A DNA stretch of 64,000 nt. It comes from Sutcliffiella halmapala (GTDB taxonomy: Bacteria; Bacillota; Bacilli; Bacillales; Bacillaceae_I). Shown here in pieces: positions 53,180 through 62,379 of this stretch. The notes beneath the pieces are model-generated. The model saw nothing but the letters and a program-made list of their open reading frames with translations, was not told the origin of the DNA and searched no databases. Positions within the stretch are counted from its first letter, which is position 1, and every line of letters begins with the position of its first letter. The position numbers and the translations under genes are program-made. The stretch is taken from positions 2,361,175 through 2,425,174 of the forward strand of contig NZ_KV917375.1 of assembly GCF_002019665.1 (NCBI RefSeq), in the 5' to 3' direction.

Positions 53180-53278
53180 TTAATATTTCTCTTTCCCTTT
53201 AGCTCCCCACAGAAACAAGATAAATACTGCAAACCCCACAATGAGAGGTGGAGCGATCATAATTAAGAAGTTATTCAT
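53180..53278 (-). CDS. cydS: CydS-like small subunit of cytochrome bd oxidase
   Basis: A 32-residue single-helix membrane protein, MNNFLIMIAPPLIVGFAVFI continuing to a charged end (GAKGKEKY). The N-terminal LIMxAP pattern and helix match CydS of the Geobacillus bd oxidase structure, as I recall it. GGAGG directly follows the cydB stop and lies 7 bases before the ATG, so it is the third gene of the cyd operon. It is short enough to be missed by automatic annotation. Confidence 0.8.
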   Translation of the reverse strand: MNNFLIMIAPPLIVGFAVFILFLWGAKGKEKY

Positions 53279-53290
53279 TTCATTTCCTCC

Positions 53291-54304
53291 TTACTTTTTT
53301 CCCTGAACGTATTGATTATCAAATAAGAAGAGACGCATTAACAAATAGAGAGATGGGATTAACAAACATAGACCAGCAATAAAAGCTGTAATCAATGCTA
53401 TGGCCATCGATTCATTGGTGAATCCATCATAGATTGTTAAATAAGGATATAAAAGATATGGCAAATGAGATGCTCCGTATCCAAAGAAAGCTGTTGCGAA
53501 TTGAAGCATAACGAGAATGAAGGCTAAGCCTAATCGTTGTTTCTTCCACATTAAGAAAACTGCCCCTAAAAAGAAGAGAAACGATAAGCTAAACATCCAG
53601 GATAATTCTAACATTTTACTAAAGTGTGTCGGATTATGGTCACTAAGTGCAAAGAAAACTAAGACACTAGCTAGAATTGTTGGAAGACTCCAATTTAGAG
53701 CGTATTTTCGTAACACTTCGAACGCCTTTTCGTCTTTTGCAGATTTTGCATAGTAGGCTAAAAAATAGGCAGAGATATAGAGTACACTTACTAGCGCTAA
53801 AATAACAACTGCCCAAGAGTAGAAGCTAGAGAATAAGGCGTGATAGTCCAATGTCACGACATCACCAGCTAAACTAATAAATCCTCCTTCAGAAATGGTT
53901 AAAACGACTGAAAGTGCTGCTGGAATTAATAGCCCAGTTGCTCCGTATAAAAGCTGATAAAACGGACTTCCCTTAGTACCATAATTATGGAAAGCATAAT
54001 AGCTGCCACGGATGGCAAGTAAGATAATGGCAATACTTCCTGGTATAAGAAGGGCAGTTCCATAGTAATACGCAGTGGAAGGGAAGAACCCGACGATTCC
54101 AATAAAAAAGAATACAAGGAACACATTCGTTACCTCCCATACCGGTGAGAGATAACGAACAATTACTTTATCAATAAGGTGATCCTTTTTTGTAATCGTT
54201 GAATAGTAGTTAAAAAATCCTGCACCAAAATCAATCGATGCGACAATCAAGTAGCCATATAGAAAAGTCCATAACACGGTAATTCCGACTATTTCATAGT
54301 TCAT
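53291..54304 (-). CDS. cydB: Cytochrome bd ubiquinol oxidase subunit II
   Basis: A 337-residue integral membrane protein with about eight or nine helices, the second subunit of the quinol-oxidising, oxygen-reducing bd oxidase. The N-terminus TVLWTFLYGYLIVASIDFGAGFFN and the segment YLSPVWEVTNVFLVFFFIGIVGFFP are the typical CydB entries. GGAGGGG precedes the ATG, 14 bases after cydA. It belongs to the YthB-like group that accompanies short-Q-loop CydA. Confidence 0.92.
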   Translation of the reverse strand: MNYEIVGITVLWTFLYGYLIVASIDFGAGFFNYYSTITKKDHLIDKVIVRYLSPVWEVTNVFLVFFFIGIVGFFPSTAYYYGTALLIPGSIAIILLAIRGSYYAFHNYGTKGSPFYQLLYGATGLLIPAALSVVLTISEGGFISLAGDVVTLDYHALFSSFYSWAVVILALVSVLYISAYFLAYYAKSAKDEKAFEVLRKYALNWSLPTILASVLVFFALSDHNPTHFSKMLELSWMFSLSFLFFLGAVFLMWKKQRLGLAFILVMLQFATAFFGYGASHLPYLLYPYLTIYDGFTNESMAIALITAFIAGLCLLIPSLYLLMRLFLFDNQYVQGKK

Positions 54305-54318
54305 ATGCTTCCCCTCCT

Positions 54319-55650
54319 TTACTCTAATCCTCTATCCCGAAGTTCTTTTTCGATAGGATTATTCTTAAACATTTTTCTAATAACTGTCAGACAAGTTGTA
54401 CAAAGCACAATGTATAATAATATAAATATAACGAGCATTAAATCGACGTGATTGGAGGTAGTTGCCCCTTCTGAGACTGTCATATGACCTACTAGTAACC
54501 ACGGTTGTCTGCCAATTTCGGCAAAAAACCAACCCATTTCAATGGCTAATAATGCAAGTGGAGAACCTGCAACAATTGCCCAAAGTAGAGGTTTATTCCG
54601 TTCATTCCACTTCTTCACCTTAGCAAAAAGTACATAAAGTATAGAAATAAGAGCCAAGAACATTCCAATTCCGACCATTAAATCAAAGAAATAATGAACG
54701 ATTAACGGTGGGAGCTCTTCTTCTGGAAATTCTTCTAATCCTATCACTTCAGCACTTGGATCACCATGTGCAAGAATACTTAATGCATACGGTATCTCAA
54801 GCCCATACTTCACTTCATTATCTTCTGTTAAGTATCCACCTAATATAAGTGGAGCTTCAGTAGACGTTTCAAAATGCCATTCAGCAGCGGCTAGTTTTTC
54901 AGGCTGATACTCTGCTAAGAACTTTCCAGATAAATCGCCTATGATTGCGGTTGATATTGCGAAGACAGCCGCCGCAGTCATAGTTAGATGTAAGGCCTTT
55001 TTATGATACACATGATCTTTTCCACGTAATATTGCAAAAGCCGCAATACCGGCTAAAACAAAAGCTGTTGTTAAGTAAGCAGATGATAGAACATGAGCAA
55101 CCTTTGTGGGAGTTGCTGGGTTAAACATCGCTTCTAAAGGACGAATATTCGTTAAAACACCATTTTCAATATCGAAGCCTCGAGGTGTATTCATAAAACT
55201 ATTCACCGTTGAAATGAAAAACCCAGAAGCAGTAGCTCCGATTGCAACAGGTATTAAGAGGAAAAAGTGATAAATTTTCTTTTTAAATCGATCCCATGTA
55301 TATAAGTAGATACCGAGAAAAATCGCTTCAAAGAAGAAGGCAAATGTTTCCATGAACAAAGGTAAACTTATGACATGACCTGCTAGCTGCATAAAATTAG
55401 GCCATAGAAGACTTAACTGTAATCCAATTGCCGTTCCAGTTACAACACCTACGGCAACAGTGATAACAAACCCACGTGCCCAACGTCGTGCAAGAAGACG
55501 GTAATGTTCATCATTTCTTTTAATCCCCATCCATTCTGCTAGTGCAATCATTAATGGCACACCAACACCAACCGTTGCAAAGATTACATGAACAGCAAGG
55601 GTAACTCCAGTTAGGATTCTACTGTAAAGAACCGGATCGTACTCAAACAT
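54319..55650 (-). CDS. cydA: Cytochrome bd ubiquinol oxidase subunit I (short Q-loop type)
   Basis: A 443-residue haem-bearing subunit of bd oxidase. His21 in LAVHVIFATVG, the glutamates of METFAFFFEAIFLGIYLYTW and the GRQPW motif in EIGRQPWLLVG are visible; haems b558, b595 and d are expected. The quinol-binding Q-loop is short, as in B. subtilis YthA and the Geobacillus enzyme. The ATG at 55650 follows AAGGAGTG; a GTG nine bases upstream overlaps that site. The assembly transporter cydCD is not in the window. Upstream, TTGTGAAATAGTGAG on the minus strand near 55735 looks like one half of a Rex site. Confidence 0.92.
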   Translation of the reverse strand: MFEYDPVLYSRILTGVTLAVHVIFATVGVGVPLMIALAEWMGIKRNDEHYRLLARRWARGFVITVAVGVVTGTAIGLQLSLLWPNFMQLAGHVISLPLFMETFAFFFEAIFLGIYLYTWDRFKKKIYHFFLLIPVAIGATASGFFISTVNSFMNTPRGFDIENGVLTNIRPLEAMFNPATPTKVAHVLSSAYLTTAFVLAGIAAFAILRGKDHVYHKKALHLTMTAAAVFAISTAIIGDLSGKFLAEYQPEKLAAAEWHFETSTEAPLILGGYLTEDNEVKYGLEIPYALSILAHGDPSAEVIGLEEFPEEELPPLIVHYFFDLMVGIGMFLALISILYVLFAKVKKWNERNKPLLWAIVAGSPLALLAIEMGWFFAEIGRQPWLLVGHMTVSEGATTSNHVDLMLVIFILLYIVLCTTCLTVIRKMFKNNPIEKELRDRGLE

Positions 55651-55987
55651 AAATTTCACTCCTTCAAATGCAATAGAATAACGACATTAATATTATTAAT
55701 TAATTCTATAAGAACTATTTTACTATATAATGCTCACTATTTCACAATATAAGATTATTAATTTCCCTATGTTCATAGTATATTCCCTTTTATAATTTTG
55801 CAAAACCGGGTAGAACACTCTGTTTATGACAACTTTATGGCGAGGTAACGACGAAATTGTGACAAGGGAAAGAGCATGATAAATGAAGATAGATAAAAAA
55901 ATTAACAGAGAATTTTACTGAATATTGTACATATATGTAGAAAACAATGGTAAAATATTCTTATATTTCACAAAAAGGGTGTATGCA

Positions 55988-57256
55988 TTGAGAAATGGAG
56001 AAATTATTAAATACTACCGAAGCCAAAAAGGAATGTCGCAAGAAAAACTTTCTCAGGGTATTCTTACCACTTCTCATTTATCCGATATTGAAAGCAATCA
56101 ATCGGAACCAAGTCATAACCACCTAGAATTACTTGCTGACAGACTTGAATTAAATATGAATGTTTTTAAAGATTCAATAATTACAGATATCGATGATAAA
56201 CTATTTAGTTGCTACAACAGTACGGTTTCCCAAAATGCAAAAGAAGCACGTAAGATGTTCAATTATATTAATGAGGAGTATAGAATTGGATTAAAATCGA
56301 TGCATCCTGATACGCAACTACTATATATAGTCGTTAAACTTAAATTCTATCTTCTAATACTGAACAAAAAAGTCATTGAATCTCTTTATAATCAAATGAA
56401 AGAACTACCAATTAGCTTAAATCCTGTTATAGAGTATATCCGAAAAAAGACGCTTGGAATCTATTACTATCGAATTAATAATAACTTAGAATCAACTTTA
56501 GCATTAAAAGATGCTTTAGCTATGGCAAATGAACTGAACATTACAGAAGAAGATAAAGCAGAACTTTATTACCAAATAGCCTTAACAAGTGAAAAAACTT
56601 CAGCAGTATTTGAATCTATTCACTTCGCAGAAAAAGCCTTGATATTGTATCAAAAATTATACTTTTATCGTAGATCAGCGGAATGCCATGTGATACTTGG
56701 CTTAAACTACCACAAAATCCAACAGTTCGATAAGGCTGAGAAAAACTATATATCGGCTAAAAAAATCGGAGTAGAACTGCAGGATGTTTACTTAGAATCT
56801 ATGGCTATGCATAATCTCGGCTGCATTCAATCATTCATAGGGAATTCAGAAGAAGCAATATTTTACTTTTTAGAATCATTAAAGATGAAAAAACAAGAAG
56901 ATAGAAGTCTCTACTCAATTTGCACATTGGTTAGAGAATATCACAAACTAAATCAATTTGAGTTTGCAAGGGGTTGGGCAGAAGAAGGCCTGATGCTGGC
57001 AAATAAGAATAACGTGGAAGATTATATTATCCATTTTACAGTGCTATTATATCAACTCGATCAAAATCCGAAAATAGAAAATTATGTTTCAAGTTATGTA
57101 ATACCTTACTTTAGAAATGCAGGTACGAAGGACGAAGTTGTAAGGTATGCTGAACTACTCGCCAATTATTATTCAGAAGCTCAAAATTACAAATTAGCCT
57201 GTGAATATTTTGAAATCTGCTTACAAGTACAAAAAGAAAAAATGATTGCAACATAA
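55988..57256 (+). CDS. HTH/TPR regulator of the RRNPP type
   Basis: A 422-residue protein, the length of NprR (423), with an N-terminal helix-turn-helix (IIKYYRSQKGMSQEKLSQGILTTSHLSDIES, about residues 4-60) and TPR repeats, clearly visible in AECHVILGLNYHKIQQFDKAEKNYISAKKIG and MHNLGCIQSFIGNSEEAIFYFLESLKMK. The TTG at 55988 is chosen because AAAAGGGTG lies 7 bases before it and the domain starts there; in-frame starts further upstream are possible. No propeptide gene is apparent next to it. A hairpin terminator and an M50 protease gene follow. It is a distant paralogue of 22225-23466. Confidence 0.85.
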   Translation: MRNGEIIKYYRSQKGMSQEKLSQGILTTSHLSDIESNQSEPSHNHLELLADRLELNMNVFKDSIITDIDDKLFSCYNSTVSQNAKEARKMFNYINEEYRIGLKSMHPDTQLLYIVVKLKFYLLILNKKVIESLYNQMKELPISLNPVIEYIRKKTLGIYYYRINNNLESTLALKDALAMANELNITEEDKAELYYQIALTSEKTSAVFESIHFAEKALILYQKLYFYRRSAECHVILGLNYHKIQQFDKAEKNYISAKKIGVELQDVYLESMAMHNLGCIQSFIGNSEEAIFYFLESLKMKKQEDRSLYSICTLVREYHKLNQFEFARGWAEEGLMLANKNNVEDYIIHFTVLLYQLDQNPKIENYVSSYVIPYFRNAGTKDEVVRYAELLANYYSEAQNYKLACEYFEICLQVQKEKMIAT

Positions 57257-57290
57257 TAAGCGCTATATAAACAAATATAGCAATCCAAGA

Positions 57291-57326
57291 AACATACTGA
57301 CTAGTAGAGTTAGTGTGTTTTTTTGT
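57291..57326 (+). terminator. Terminator of the RRNPP-like gene
   Basis: AACATACTGAC / GTTAGTGTGTT stem with G-U pairs, then T7. Confidence 0.82.
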
Positions 57327-57400
57327 GTATAAATCAAACATATTTTTATTGAATTCGGGTATTAGACCATTATTTACTATCCTGAAAAGGGGCGATTCTA

Positions 57401-57886
57401 ATGTTTGGATTTAACGACTTGTGGCTATTCTTTCTCTCTTTTTTCCTTGTACTTCCTTTGGTCACGATTATTCATGAATTAGGCCATTATTTCTTCGCTA
57501 AGATATTCGGTGGAAAAGTGATCGTACATATAGGGACTGGCAATGAATTGTTCCGTATCGGAGCTATTCGAATTCGTAAGCTATATTTTTATGATGGATG
57601 GTGTGAATATATTACGATAAGTAAGCGTGCAGCGAAGGTAGAAAAGGCTTTGGTGTATTTAGGGGGATCACTATTTAATATAGCTTCTATCTTAATGATA
57701 AACGGATTAATTAATAATGGAGTACTTGAACCAAATATTTTCATCTATCAATTTACTTACTTTTCTTTTTATTTCACCTTTTTTTCTCTATTCCCAATCA
57801 ATCATTTAAATGGATGTCCAAGTGATGGAATGGCAGCCCTAAATGTACTTACAAATAAAAAGTTTGAAAAAAACCCTTCCAATTAA
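57401..57886 (+). CDS. M50 (site-2 protease-like) membrane metalloprotease
   Basis: A 161-residue multi-pass membrane protein with the zinc motif HELGH (about residues 25-29) inside the first helix and a later SDG (in NGCPSDGMAAL, about 147-149) in the position of the third ligand motif. Three to four helices. It is short, with no PDZ or CBS domain, like several SpoIVFB- or YydH-like small relatives. Its substrate is unknown; a membrane-bound regulator is typical for the family. AAGGGG precedes the ATG. Confidence 0.82.
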   Translation: MFGFNDLWLFFLSFFLVLPLVTIIHELGHYFFAKIFGGKVIVHIGTGNELFRIGAIRIRKLYFYDGWCEYITISKRAAKVEKALVYLGGSLFNIASILMINGLINNGVLEPNIFIYQFTYFSFYFTFFSLFPINHLNGCPSDGMAALNVLTNKKFEKNPSN

Positions 57887-57995
57887 GATAAAAAACAGAT
57901 GATGTTCTTAGATCTAAAACTACAAAATATTCTAATAGTAAGGGAAGGATTTTCTGTAAATTGGCGAGAATAAAATGTATAGAAGGAGGATTACT

Positions 57996-58658
57996 ATGAG
58001 AAAAGTATACTGCTTTATCGTTCTAATCATAGTTACGATTGTTTTTGCAGGATGTAATAATAATACTCAAGTTAATTCCACTAACTCGAATGATTCCTCA
58101 ATAGTTGAAGAAAAAGATGACAATAAGGTAAATGGTACGGATGAGAACGAAGAAGAAATTCTAACAGTTGAAGAAACAGCGGAACATATCGTCTCGCTTT
58201 TAAGCACTAAAGATTTTGCCGAATTGGAAACCTTGGTACATCCGGAAAAAGGAGTCCGTTTTACTCCTTATGGCTATGTTAATGCCGAAGAAGACCAAGT
58301 TTTCTCGTCTAAAGAAGTAGTGGATCTTTGGGAAAATGACCGAAGTTTTCTCTGGGGGTATTATGATGGAACTGGTGATCCTATTGAACTTACTTTTCAA
58401 GAATACTATTCGCGTTTTGTCTATGATGCCGATTATGTAAATGCCAAAGAGAGATCCATCAATCAACGGCTAGGGCAAGGAAATAGTCTGGATAATAGTA
58501 AAGATATATATCCAGAAGGGACAGTAATTGAATTCCATTTTCCTGGTTTTGATGAAAAATATGAAGGAATGGATTGGAAAAGCCTTCGTTTAGTATTAGA
58601 AAGAGATGGGGATAAGTGGTTTTTAGTTGGAATTATACATGACCAATGGACTATATAA
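57996..58658 (+). CDS. Lipoprotein of unknown function
   Basis: A 220-residue lipoprotein: signal peptide with lipobox FAGC (Cys near residue 20), an Asn/Ser/Glu-rich linker (about 21-55) and a compact domain from LTVEETAEHIVSLLSTKDFAELETLVHPEKGVRFTPYG to DGDKWFLVGIIHDQWTI. The domain resembles stress- or NTF2-like extracytoplasmic proteins, but I cannot name a family. The ATG at 57996 follows AAGGAGG; the in-frame ATG 21 bases upstream does not have such a site. Confidence 0.75.
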   Translation: MRKVYCFIVLIIVTIVFAGCNNNTQVNSTNSNDSSIVEEKDDNKVNGTDENEEEILTVEETAEHIVSLLSTKDFAELETLVHPEKGVRFTPYGYVNAEEDQVFSSKEVVDLWENDRSFLWGYYDGTGDPIELTFQEYYSRFVYDADYVNAKERSINQRLGQGNSLDNSKDIYPEGTVIEFHFPGFDEKYEGMDWKSLRLVLERDGDKWFLVGIIHDQWTI

Positions 58659-58703
58659 AGAATGGGGATTATAAAAACTAATTCAATCAATTCTTTTATA
58701 GAG

Positions 58704-58758
58704 AGAACCCCTATTATTGAATGGTAACCTTAATCAATAATAGGGGTTCTTCTTAAGA
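58704..58758 (+). terminator. Terminator of the lipoprotein gene
   Basis: Perfect 17-base stem AGAACCCCTATTATTGA / TCAATAATAGGGGTTCT, followed by a short T-rich tail. Confidence 0.88.
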
Positions 58759-58841
58759 AAAAAGTTTTACATTACTTTCCTATTTAATATGATAAAATAA
58801 AGAAAAGGTAAGCTATCCATAAGTAAACGGGGTTACAATTT

Positions 58842-59975
58842 ATGCAAAAAAGATTTGGGTTCTTTCAAAAGGGTTCTGGTATAAACCCTTATATTTGGAC
58901 GGTTTTCAGTATATTACCGTTCTACTTTATTTTCCAATCGTCCTCTACTGCAGAGATAATTGTCGGACTCATACTTACCATCTTGTTTTTTATCTCTTAC
59001 AGGCTTGCATTTATTTCGAAAAAATGGCCGGTTTATTTATGGACATGTATCCTCATTGGGATTTCCATTACGATGACCATTGTTTTCCATTTTATCTATT
59101 TCGCTTTTTATATTGCCTATTACAACGGGAAAATTAAAAATCGACTTGCCTTCATTACCTTATATATTATTCATTTAGTCGCCACTACGGTCGCCATTAA
59201 CATTAATGTCGTCTTAAGAGATGAGTTGTTTTTAAAACAGTTGCCTTTTATCGTTATTATATGGATCAGCGTTATATTACTACCATTTAATTTATTTAAT
59301 AAAGGGAAACAGGATATGCTTGAGGCTAAGCTAGATGTGGCAAATAAACGTATCTCAGAGCTAGTAAAACAAGAAGAAAGACAAAGAATCGCTCGAGATT
59401 TACATGATACTCTCGGTCAAAAACTTTCTTTAATTGGCCTAAAAAGTGATCTTGCAAGAAAACTTATATACAAAAATCCCGAACAAGCAAAAACCGAGCT
59501 TAAGGATGTACAACAAACTGCCAGAACTGCTTTAAATGAAGTAAGGAAAATGGTTTCTCAAATGCGTGGCATTCGCTTAAAAGAAGAAATTGTTCGGGTA
59601 AGACAAATCTTAGCGGCAGCTGAAATTGAATTCACAATCGATCATGACCTGCCTTTAAAAAATGGATCCTTGTTTTTAGAAAATATCTTAAGTATGTGTT
59701 TAAAAGAAGCAGTGACAAATGTAGTGAAGCATAGTAAAGCTTCTTCCTGTCACATACATATCGAACAAATAGGGATGGAGTTATGTCTGACTATTAAAGA
59801 CAACGGGATTGGTATAGAGGAGCAACAGGATTTAACAAAAGGGAGCGGACTTCTTGGGATGAAGGAGCGCTTGGAATTTGTAAACGGAACACTGGAGATT
59901 ATTGCAGACGAAGGAACGTCCATAGTCATAAAGGTGCCGAATGTCGTTATTAAAAGAGAGAAGGGGGAGCACTAA
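58842..59975 (+). CDS. desK: Membrane sensor histidine kinase, DesK type
   Basis: A 377-residue kinase with four to five N-terminal membrane helices (about 15-152), a two-helix linker and a HisKA_3/HATPase catalytic part. The phosphorylated histidine is His188 in RIARDLHDTLGQKLS, the same number as in B. subtilis DesK; the ATP lid has NGIGIE and GSGLLGMKERLEF. DesK senses membrane thickness and order in the cold. The stop shares a base with the desR start. No des desaturase gene is adjacent, so the targets lie elsewhere. Confidence 0.9.
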   Translation: MQKRFGFFQKGSGINPYIWTVFSILPFYFIFQSSSTAEIIVGLILTILFFISYRLAFISKKWPVYLWTCILIGISITMTIVFHFIYFAFYIAYYNGKIKNRLAFITLYIIHLVATTVAININVVLRDELFLKQLPFIVIIWISVILLPFNLFNKGKQDMLEAKLDVANKRISELVKQEERQRIARDLHDTLGQKLSLIGLKSDLARKLIYKNPEQAKTELKDVQQTARTALNEVRKMVSQMRGIRLKEEIVRVRQILAAAEIEFTIDHDLPLKNGSLFLENILSMCLKEAVTNVVKHSKASSCHIHIEQIGMELCLTIKDNGIGIEEQQDLTKGSGLLGMKERLEFVNGTLEIIADEGTSIVIKVPNVVIKREKGEH

Positions 59976-60574
59976 TGATACGGATTGTCATTGCTGAAGA
60001 CCAGCGAATGATGTTAGGTGCCTTAGGTTCATTACTAGATTTAGAAGATGATATGGAAGTAGTAGGCATGGCGGGAAATGGGGAAGAGGCTATTGCCTTG
60101 TATGAGCAACACAAGCCAGACGTCTGTATTATGGACATAGAAATGCCTGAAAAAACTGGACTAGATGCAGCTGAAGAACTAAAGGGGACAGACTGCAAAG
60201 TAATCATATTGACTACTTTCGCACGAACTGGTTATTTTCAACGAGCTCTAAAAGCTGGAGTAAGAGGTTATTTACTAAAGGATAGCCCAAGTGAAGAATT
60301 AGCTAGTTCGATTCGTAGCATCATGTCTGGTAAAAGAATATATGCTCCAGAACTTATGGATGATGTATATGGCGAAGAAAACCCACTTACAGAAAGAGAA
60401 AAAGCAGTGTTAGAGCTTGTTGCAGATGGAAAAAACACACAAGAGATCGCAGAAGAGCTAAGCATTAAAAGTGGGACAGTACGTAATTATATTTCTACCA
60501 TTCTTGATAAATTGGAAGTAAAAAACCGTATTGAAGCGATCACACAATCGAAGGAAAAAGGTTGGTTTAAGTGA
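59975..60574 (+). CDS. desR: Response regulator, DesR type (NarL/LuxR family)
   Basis: A 199-residue regulator with a receiver domain (phosphorylated Asp54 in CIMDIEMPEKTG, matching B. subtilis DesR) and a C-terminal LuxR-type helix-turn-helix (LTEREKAVLELVADGKNTQEIAEELSIKSGTVRNYISTILDKL). It is co-translated with DesK by an overlapping TAATG. In B. subtilis DesR activates the desaturase gene des on cooling. A strong terminator follows, so this is a two-gene operon. Confidence 0.92.
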   Translation: MIRIVIAEDQRMMLGALGSLLDLEDDMEVVGMAGNGEEAIALYEQHKPDVCIMDIEMPEKTGLDAAEELKGTDCKVIILTTFARTGYFQRALKAGVRGYLLKDSPSEELASSIRSIMSGKRIYAPELMDDVYGEENPLTEREKAVLELVADGKNTQEIAEELSIKSGTVRNYISTILDKLEVKNRIEAITQSKEKGWFK

Positions 60575-60593
60575 AAATTAGTTTAGTTGTTAG

Positions 60594-60627
60594 ACGGACT
60601 TCCTAATATGGAAGTCCGTTTTTTATT
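60594..60627 (+). terminator. Terminator of desKR
   Basis: ACGGACTTCC / GGAAGTCCGT stem with a six-base loop and a T-run. Confidence 0.93.
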
Positions 60628-60711
60628 TTTTGTTAAACTTGGTTATGTTATAGTTATAAAGCAATTAACAACGTACATATTTGCATAAATAAGAAAAGAG
60701 ACGTGATATAT

Positions 60712-61995
60712 TTGACTGATTTTTTACAGCTAGGCATTAGAAAAGAAATTAACCATACTTTAAAATCTCTAGGCTTAGTAGCGCCAACCCCTATACAAGA
60801 AAAAACGATTCCTTCTGTGCTAGAGGGCAAAGATGTTATTGCTCAAGCTCAAACTGGAACAGGTAAGACATTAGCATTTGTCCTGCCAATAATCGAGAAA
60901 ATAAATGTCGATAAACCAGAAACCCAAGCACTTATATTGACACCTACACGGGAATTAGCGCATCAAATTACAAAAGAAATAAAGAAAATGCTTGAGAATG
61001 TGGAAGGTGTAAATGTACTAGCTATTTATGGTGGACAAGATGTCCAACATCAATTAAAGAAACTGCGTGGAGCACAACATATTATAGTAGCAACTCCAGG
61101 ACGTTTATTAGATCACGTCCGCAGAAGAACTATTGATCTTTCAACTATTACCAAGCTTGTAATAGATGAAGCAGATCAAATGCTTTTAATGGGATTCCTT
61201 CCAGATGTAGATAGTATTATTGGAGAGACTTTTTCTTCTCGCCAAACGATGTTATTTTCTGCGACAATCCCAAATGAAATTCATGCTTTAGCAAACAAGT
61301 ATATGATAGAGCCTGTTCATATTGAAATTAAAGAAAAGCAAGTCACCGTAAAAAAAATTCAGCAATTTAAAGTAGAAACAACAGATCGTCGAAAAGAAGG
61401 CACCTTACTTCATTTACTCGAAGAACATCGTCCTTATTTAGCGATTATTTTCTGTCGTACGAAGGCTAGAGTACAAAAGCTTCAAGAAACATTGAAACAA
61501 AAGGGTTTTAATTCCGATGAACTTCACGGAGATATCCCACAATCTAAACGTCAAAGAGCAATGAGAAACTTCAGAGATGCAAAGATTCAATATCTAGTAG
61601 CAACAGATGTTGCTGCAAGAGGGCTTGATGTAGAAGGAATTACTCATATATATAATTACGATGTTCCACAAGATGTCGAGTCCTATATACACAGAATCGG
61701 TAGAACAGGCCGGGCAAGTGGTGATGGAGCAGCATATACGTTATATGCCCCTCGCGATGTGGATTTTCTGCAAATGATAGAAAAAGGGATAAAACAAACA
61801 TTAGAACATATTGTAATTAAAGGGATTAGCATTCCAGACCGCGAAGATTATGATAAAGAGCGTAATGAAAATATTGCCAAAGCTAGGCGTTCTGCAAAAA
61901 GAGATAGTGAAAGGGCATCTGACTCTCTCAATAGTCGCAAAAATCTTCAAAAGAATAAATATAAAACGACACCGGAAAGTAAACGATATCGCTAA
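60712..61995 (+). CDS. DEAD-box ATP-dependent RNA helicase
   Basis: A helicase of about 427 residues with all motifs: Q-motif region PTPIQ, Walker A AQTGTGKT, PTRELA, TPGR, DEAD in VIDEADQML, SAT, and HRIGRTGRA. The basic C-terminal tail (RSAKRDSERASDSLNSRKN...) would bind RNA. It belongs with the Csh group of Bacilli that act in ribosome assembly and RNA decay in the cold; I cannot say which one. The start is uncertain: TTG at 60712 fits the family N-terminus TDFLQLGI, GTG at 60703 is in frame. Confidence 0.92.
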   Translation: MTDFLQLGIRKEINHTLKSLGLVAPTPIQEKTIPSVLEGKDVIAQAQTGTGKTLAFVLPIIEKINVDKPETQALILTPTRELAHQITKEIKKMLENVEGVNVLAIYGGQDVQHQLKKLRGAQHIIVATPGRLLDHVRRRTIDLSTITKLVIDEADQMLLMGFLPDVDSIIGETFSSRQTMLFSATIPNEIHALANKYMIEPVHIEIKEKQVTVKKIQQFKVETTDRRKEGTLLHLLEEHRPYLAIIFCRTKARVQKLQETLKQKGFNSDELHGDIPQSKRQRAMRNFRDAKIQYLVATDVAARGLDVEGITHIYNYDVPQDVESYIHRIGRTGRASGDGAAYTLYAPRDVDFLQMIEKGIKQTLEHIVIKGISIPDREDYDKERNENIAKARRSAKRDSERASDSLNSRKNLQKNKYKTTPESKRYR

Positions 61996-62014
61996 TTGGA
62001 AAGGATGATTAATA

Positions 62015-62311
62015 ATGAATATAACTGGACATGAGGTAGAAAAACTGAAAGACCCTACTGGAATTCTTGAGGGAGAACGATATGAATTTATATTAGATAT
62101 CGAAGTTCCTGAAGATGATGAATTATTTTCAGATAATGGTCTATATTTGAAGGTAATCATCGCCGTTGATGATAACGATACTCGTGTTGCCCAATATAAT
62201 CTTTTTGAAGAAAACTCGAGTAAATTGCTAGACTTTGAATTAGAGGAAGAAGAAATAAGCATAGTAAAAGAATATTGCGTGAAAAAATTAGAAGATAGTA
62301 TTAATCAGTAA
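62015..62311 (+). CDS. DUF6509-like small acidic protein
   Basis: A 98-residue acidic protein with the pattern GHEVEKLKDPTGILEGERYEFILDIEVPEDDELF, matching the DUF6509 family of Bacilli as I recall it. No membrane segment or catalytic motif. GGAAAGGATGA precedes the ATG, 20 bases after the helicase gene, so both may be co-transcribed. Function unknown. Confidence 0.75.
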   Translation: MNITGHEVEKLKDPTGILEGERYEFILDIEVPEDDELFSDNGLYLKVIIAVDDNDTRVAQYNLFEENSSKLLDFELEEEEISIVKEYCVKKLEDSINQ

Positions 62312-62379
62312 TAACCGAAAGAGGATGGGACAAAAGTAAAAAAACGCTTACAAAAGACGAACAATTTAAGTACCGGCTC

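Noticed and set aside
55720-55750. Rex operator before cydA
   Set aside because: Only one half (TTGTGAAA) is recognisable on the minus strand; the other half does not match TTCACAA well enough to call a site.
61801-62262. 153-codon minus-strand frame
   Set aside because: It is antisense to the helicase tail and the DUF6509-like gene; low-complexity Ser/Ile-rich translation.
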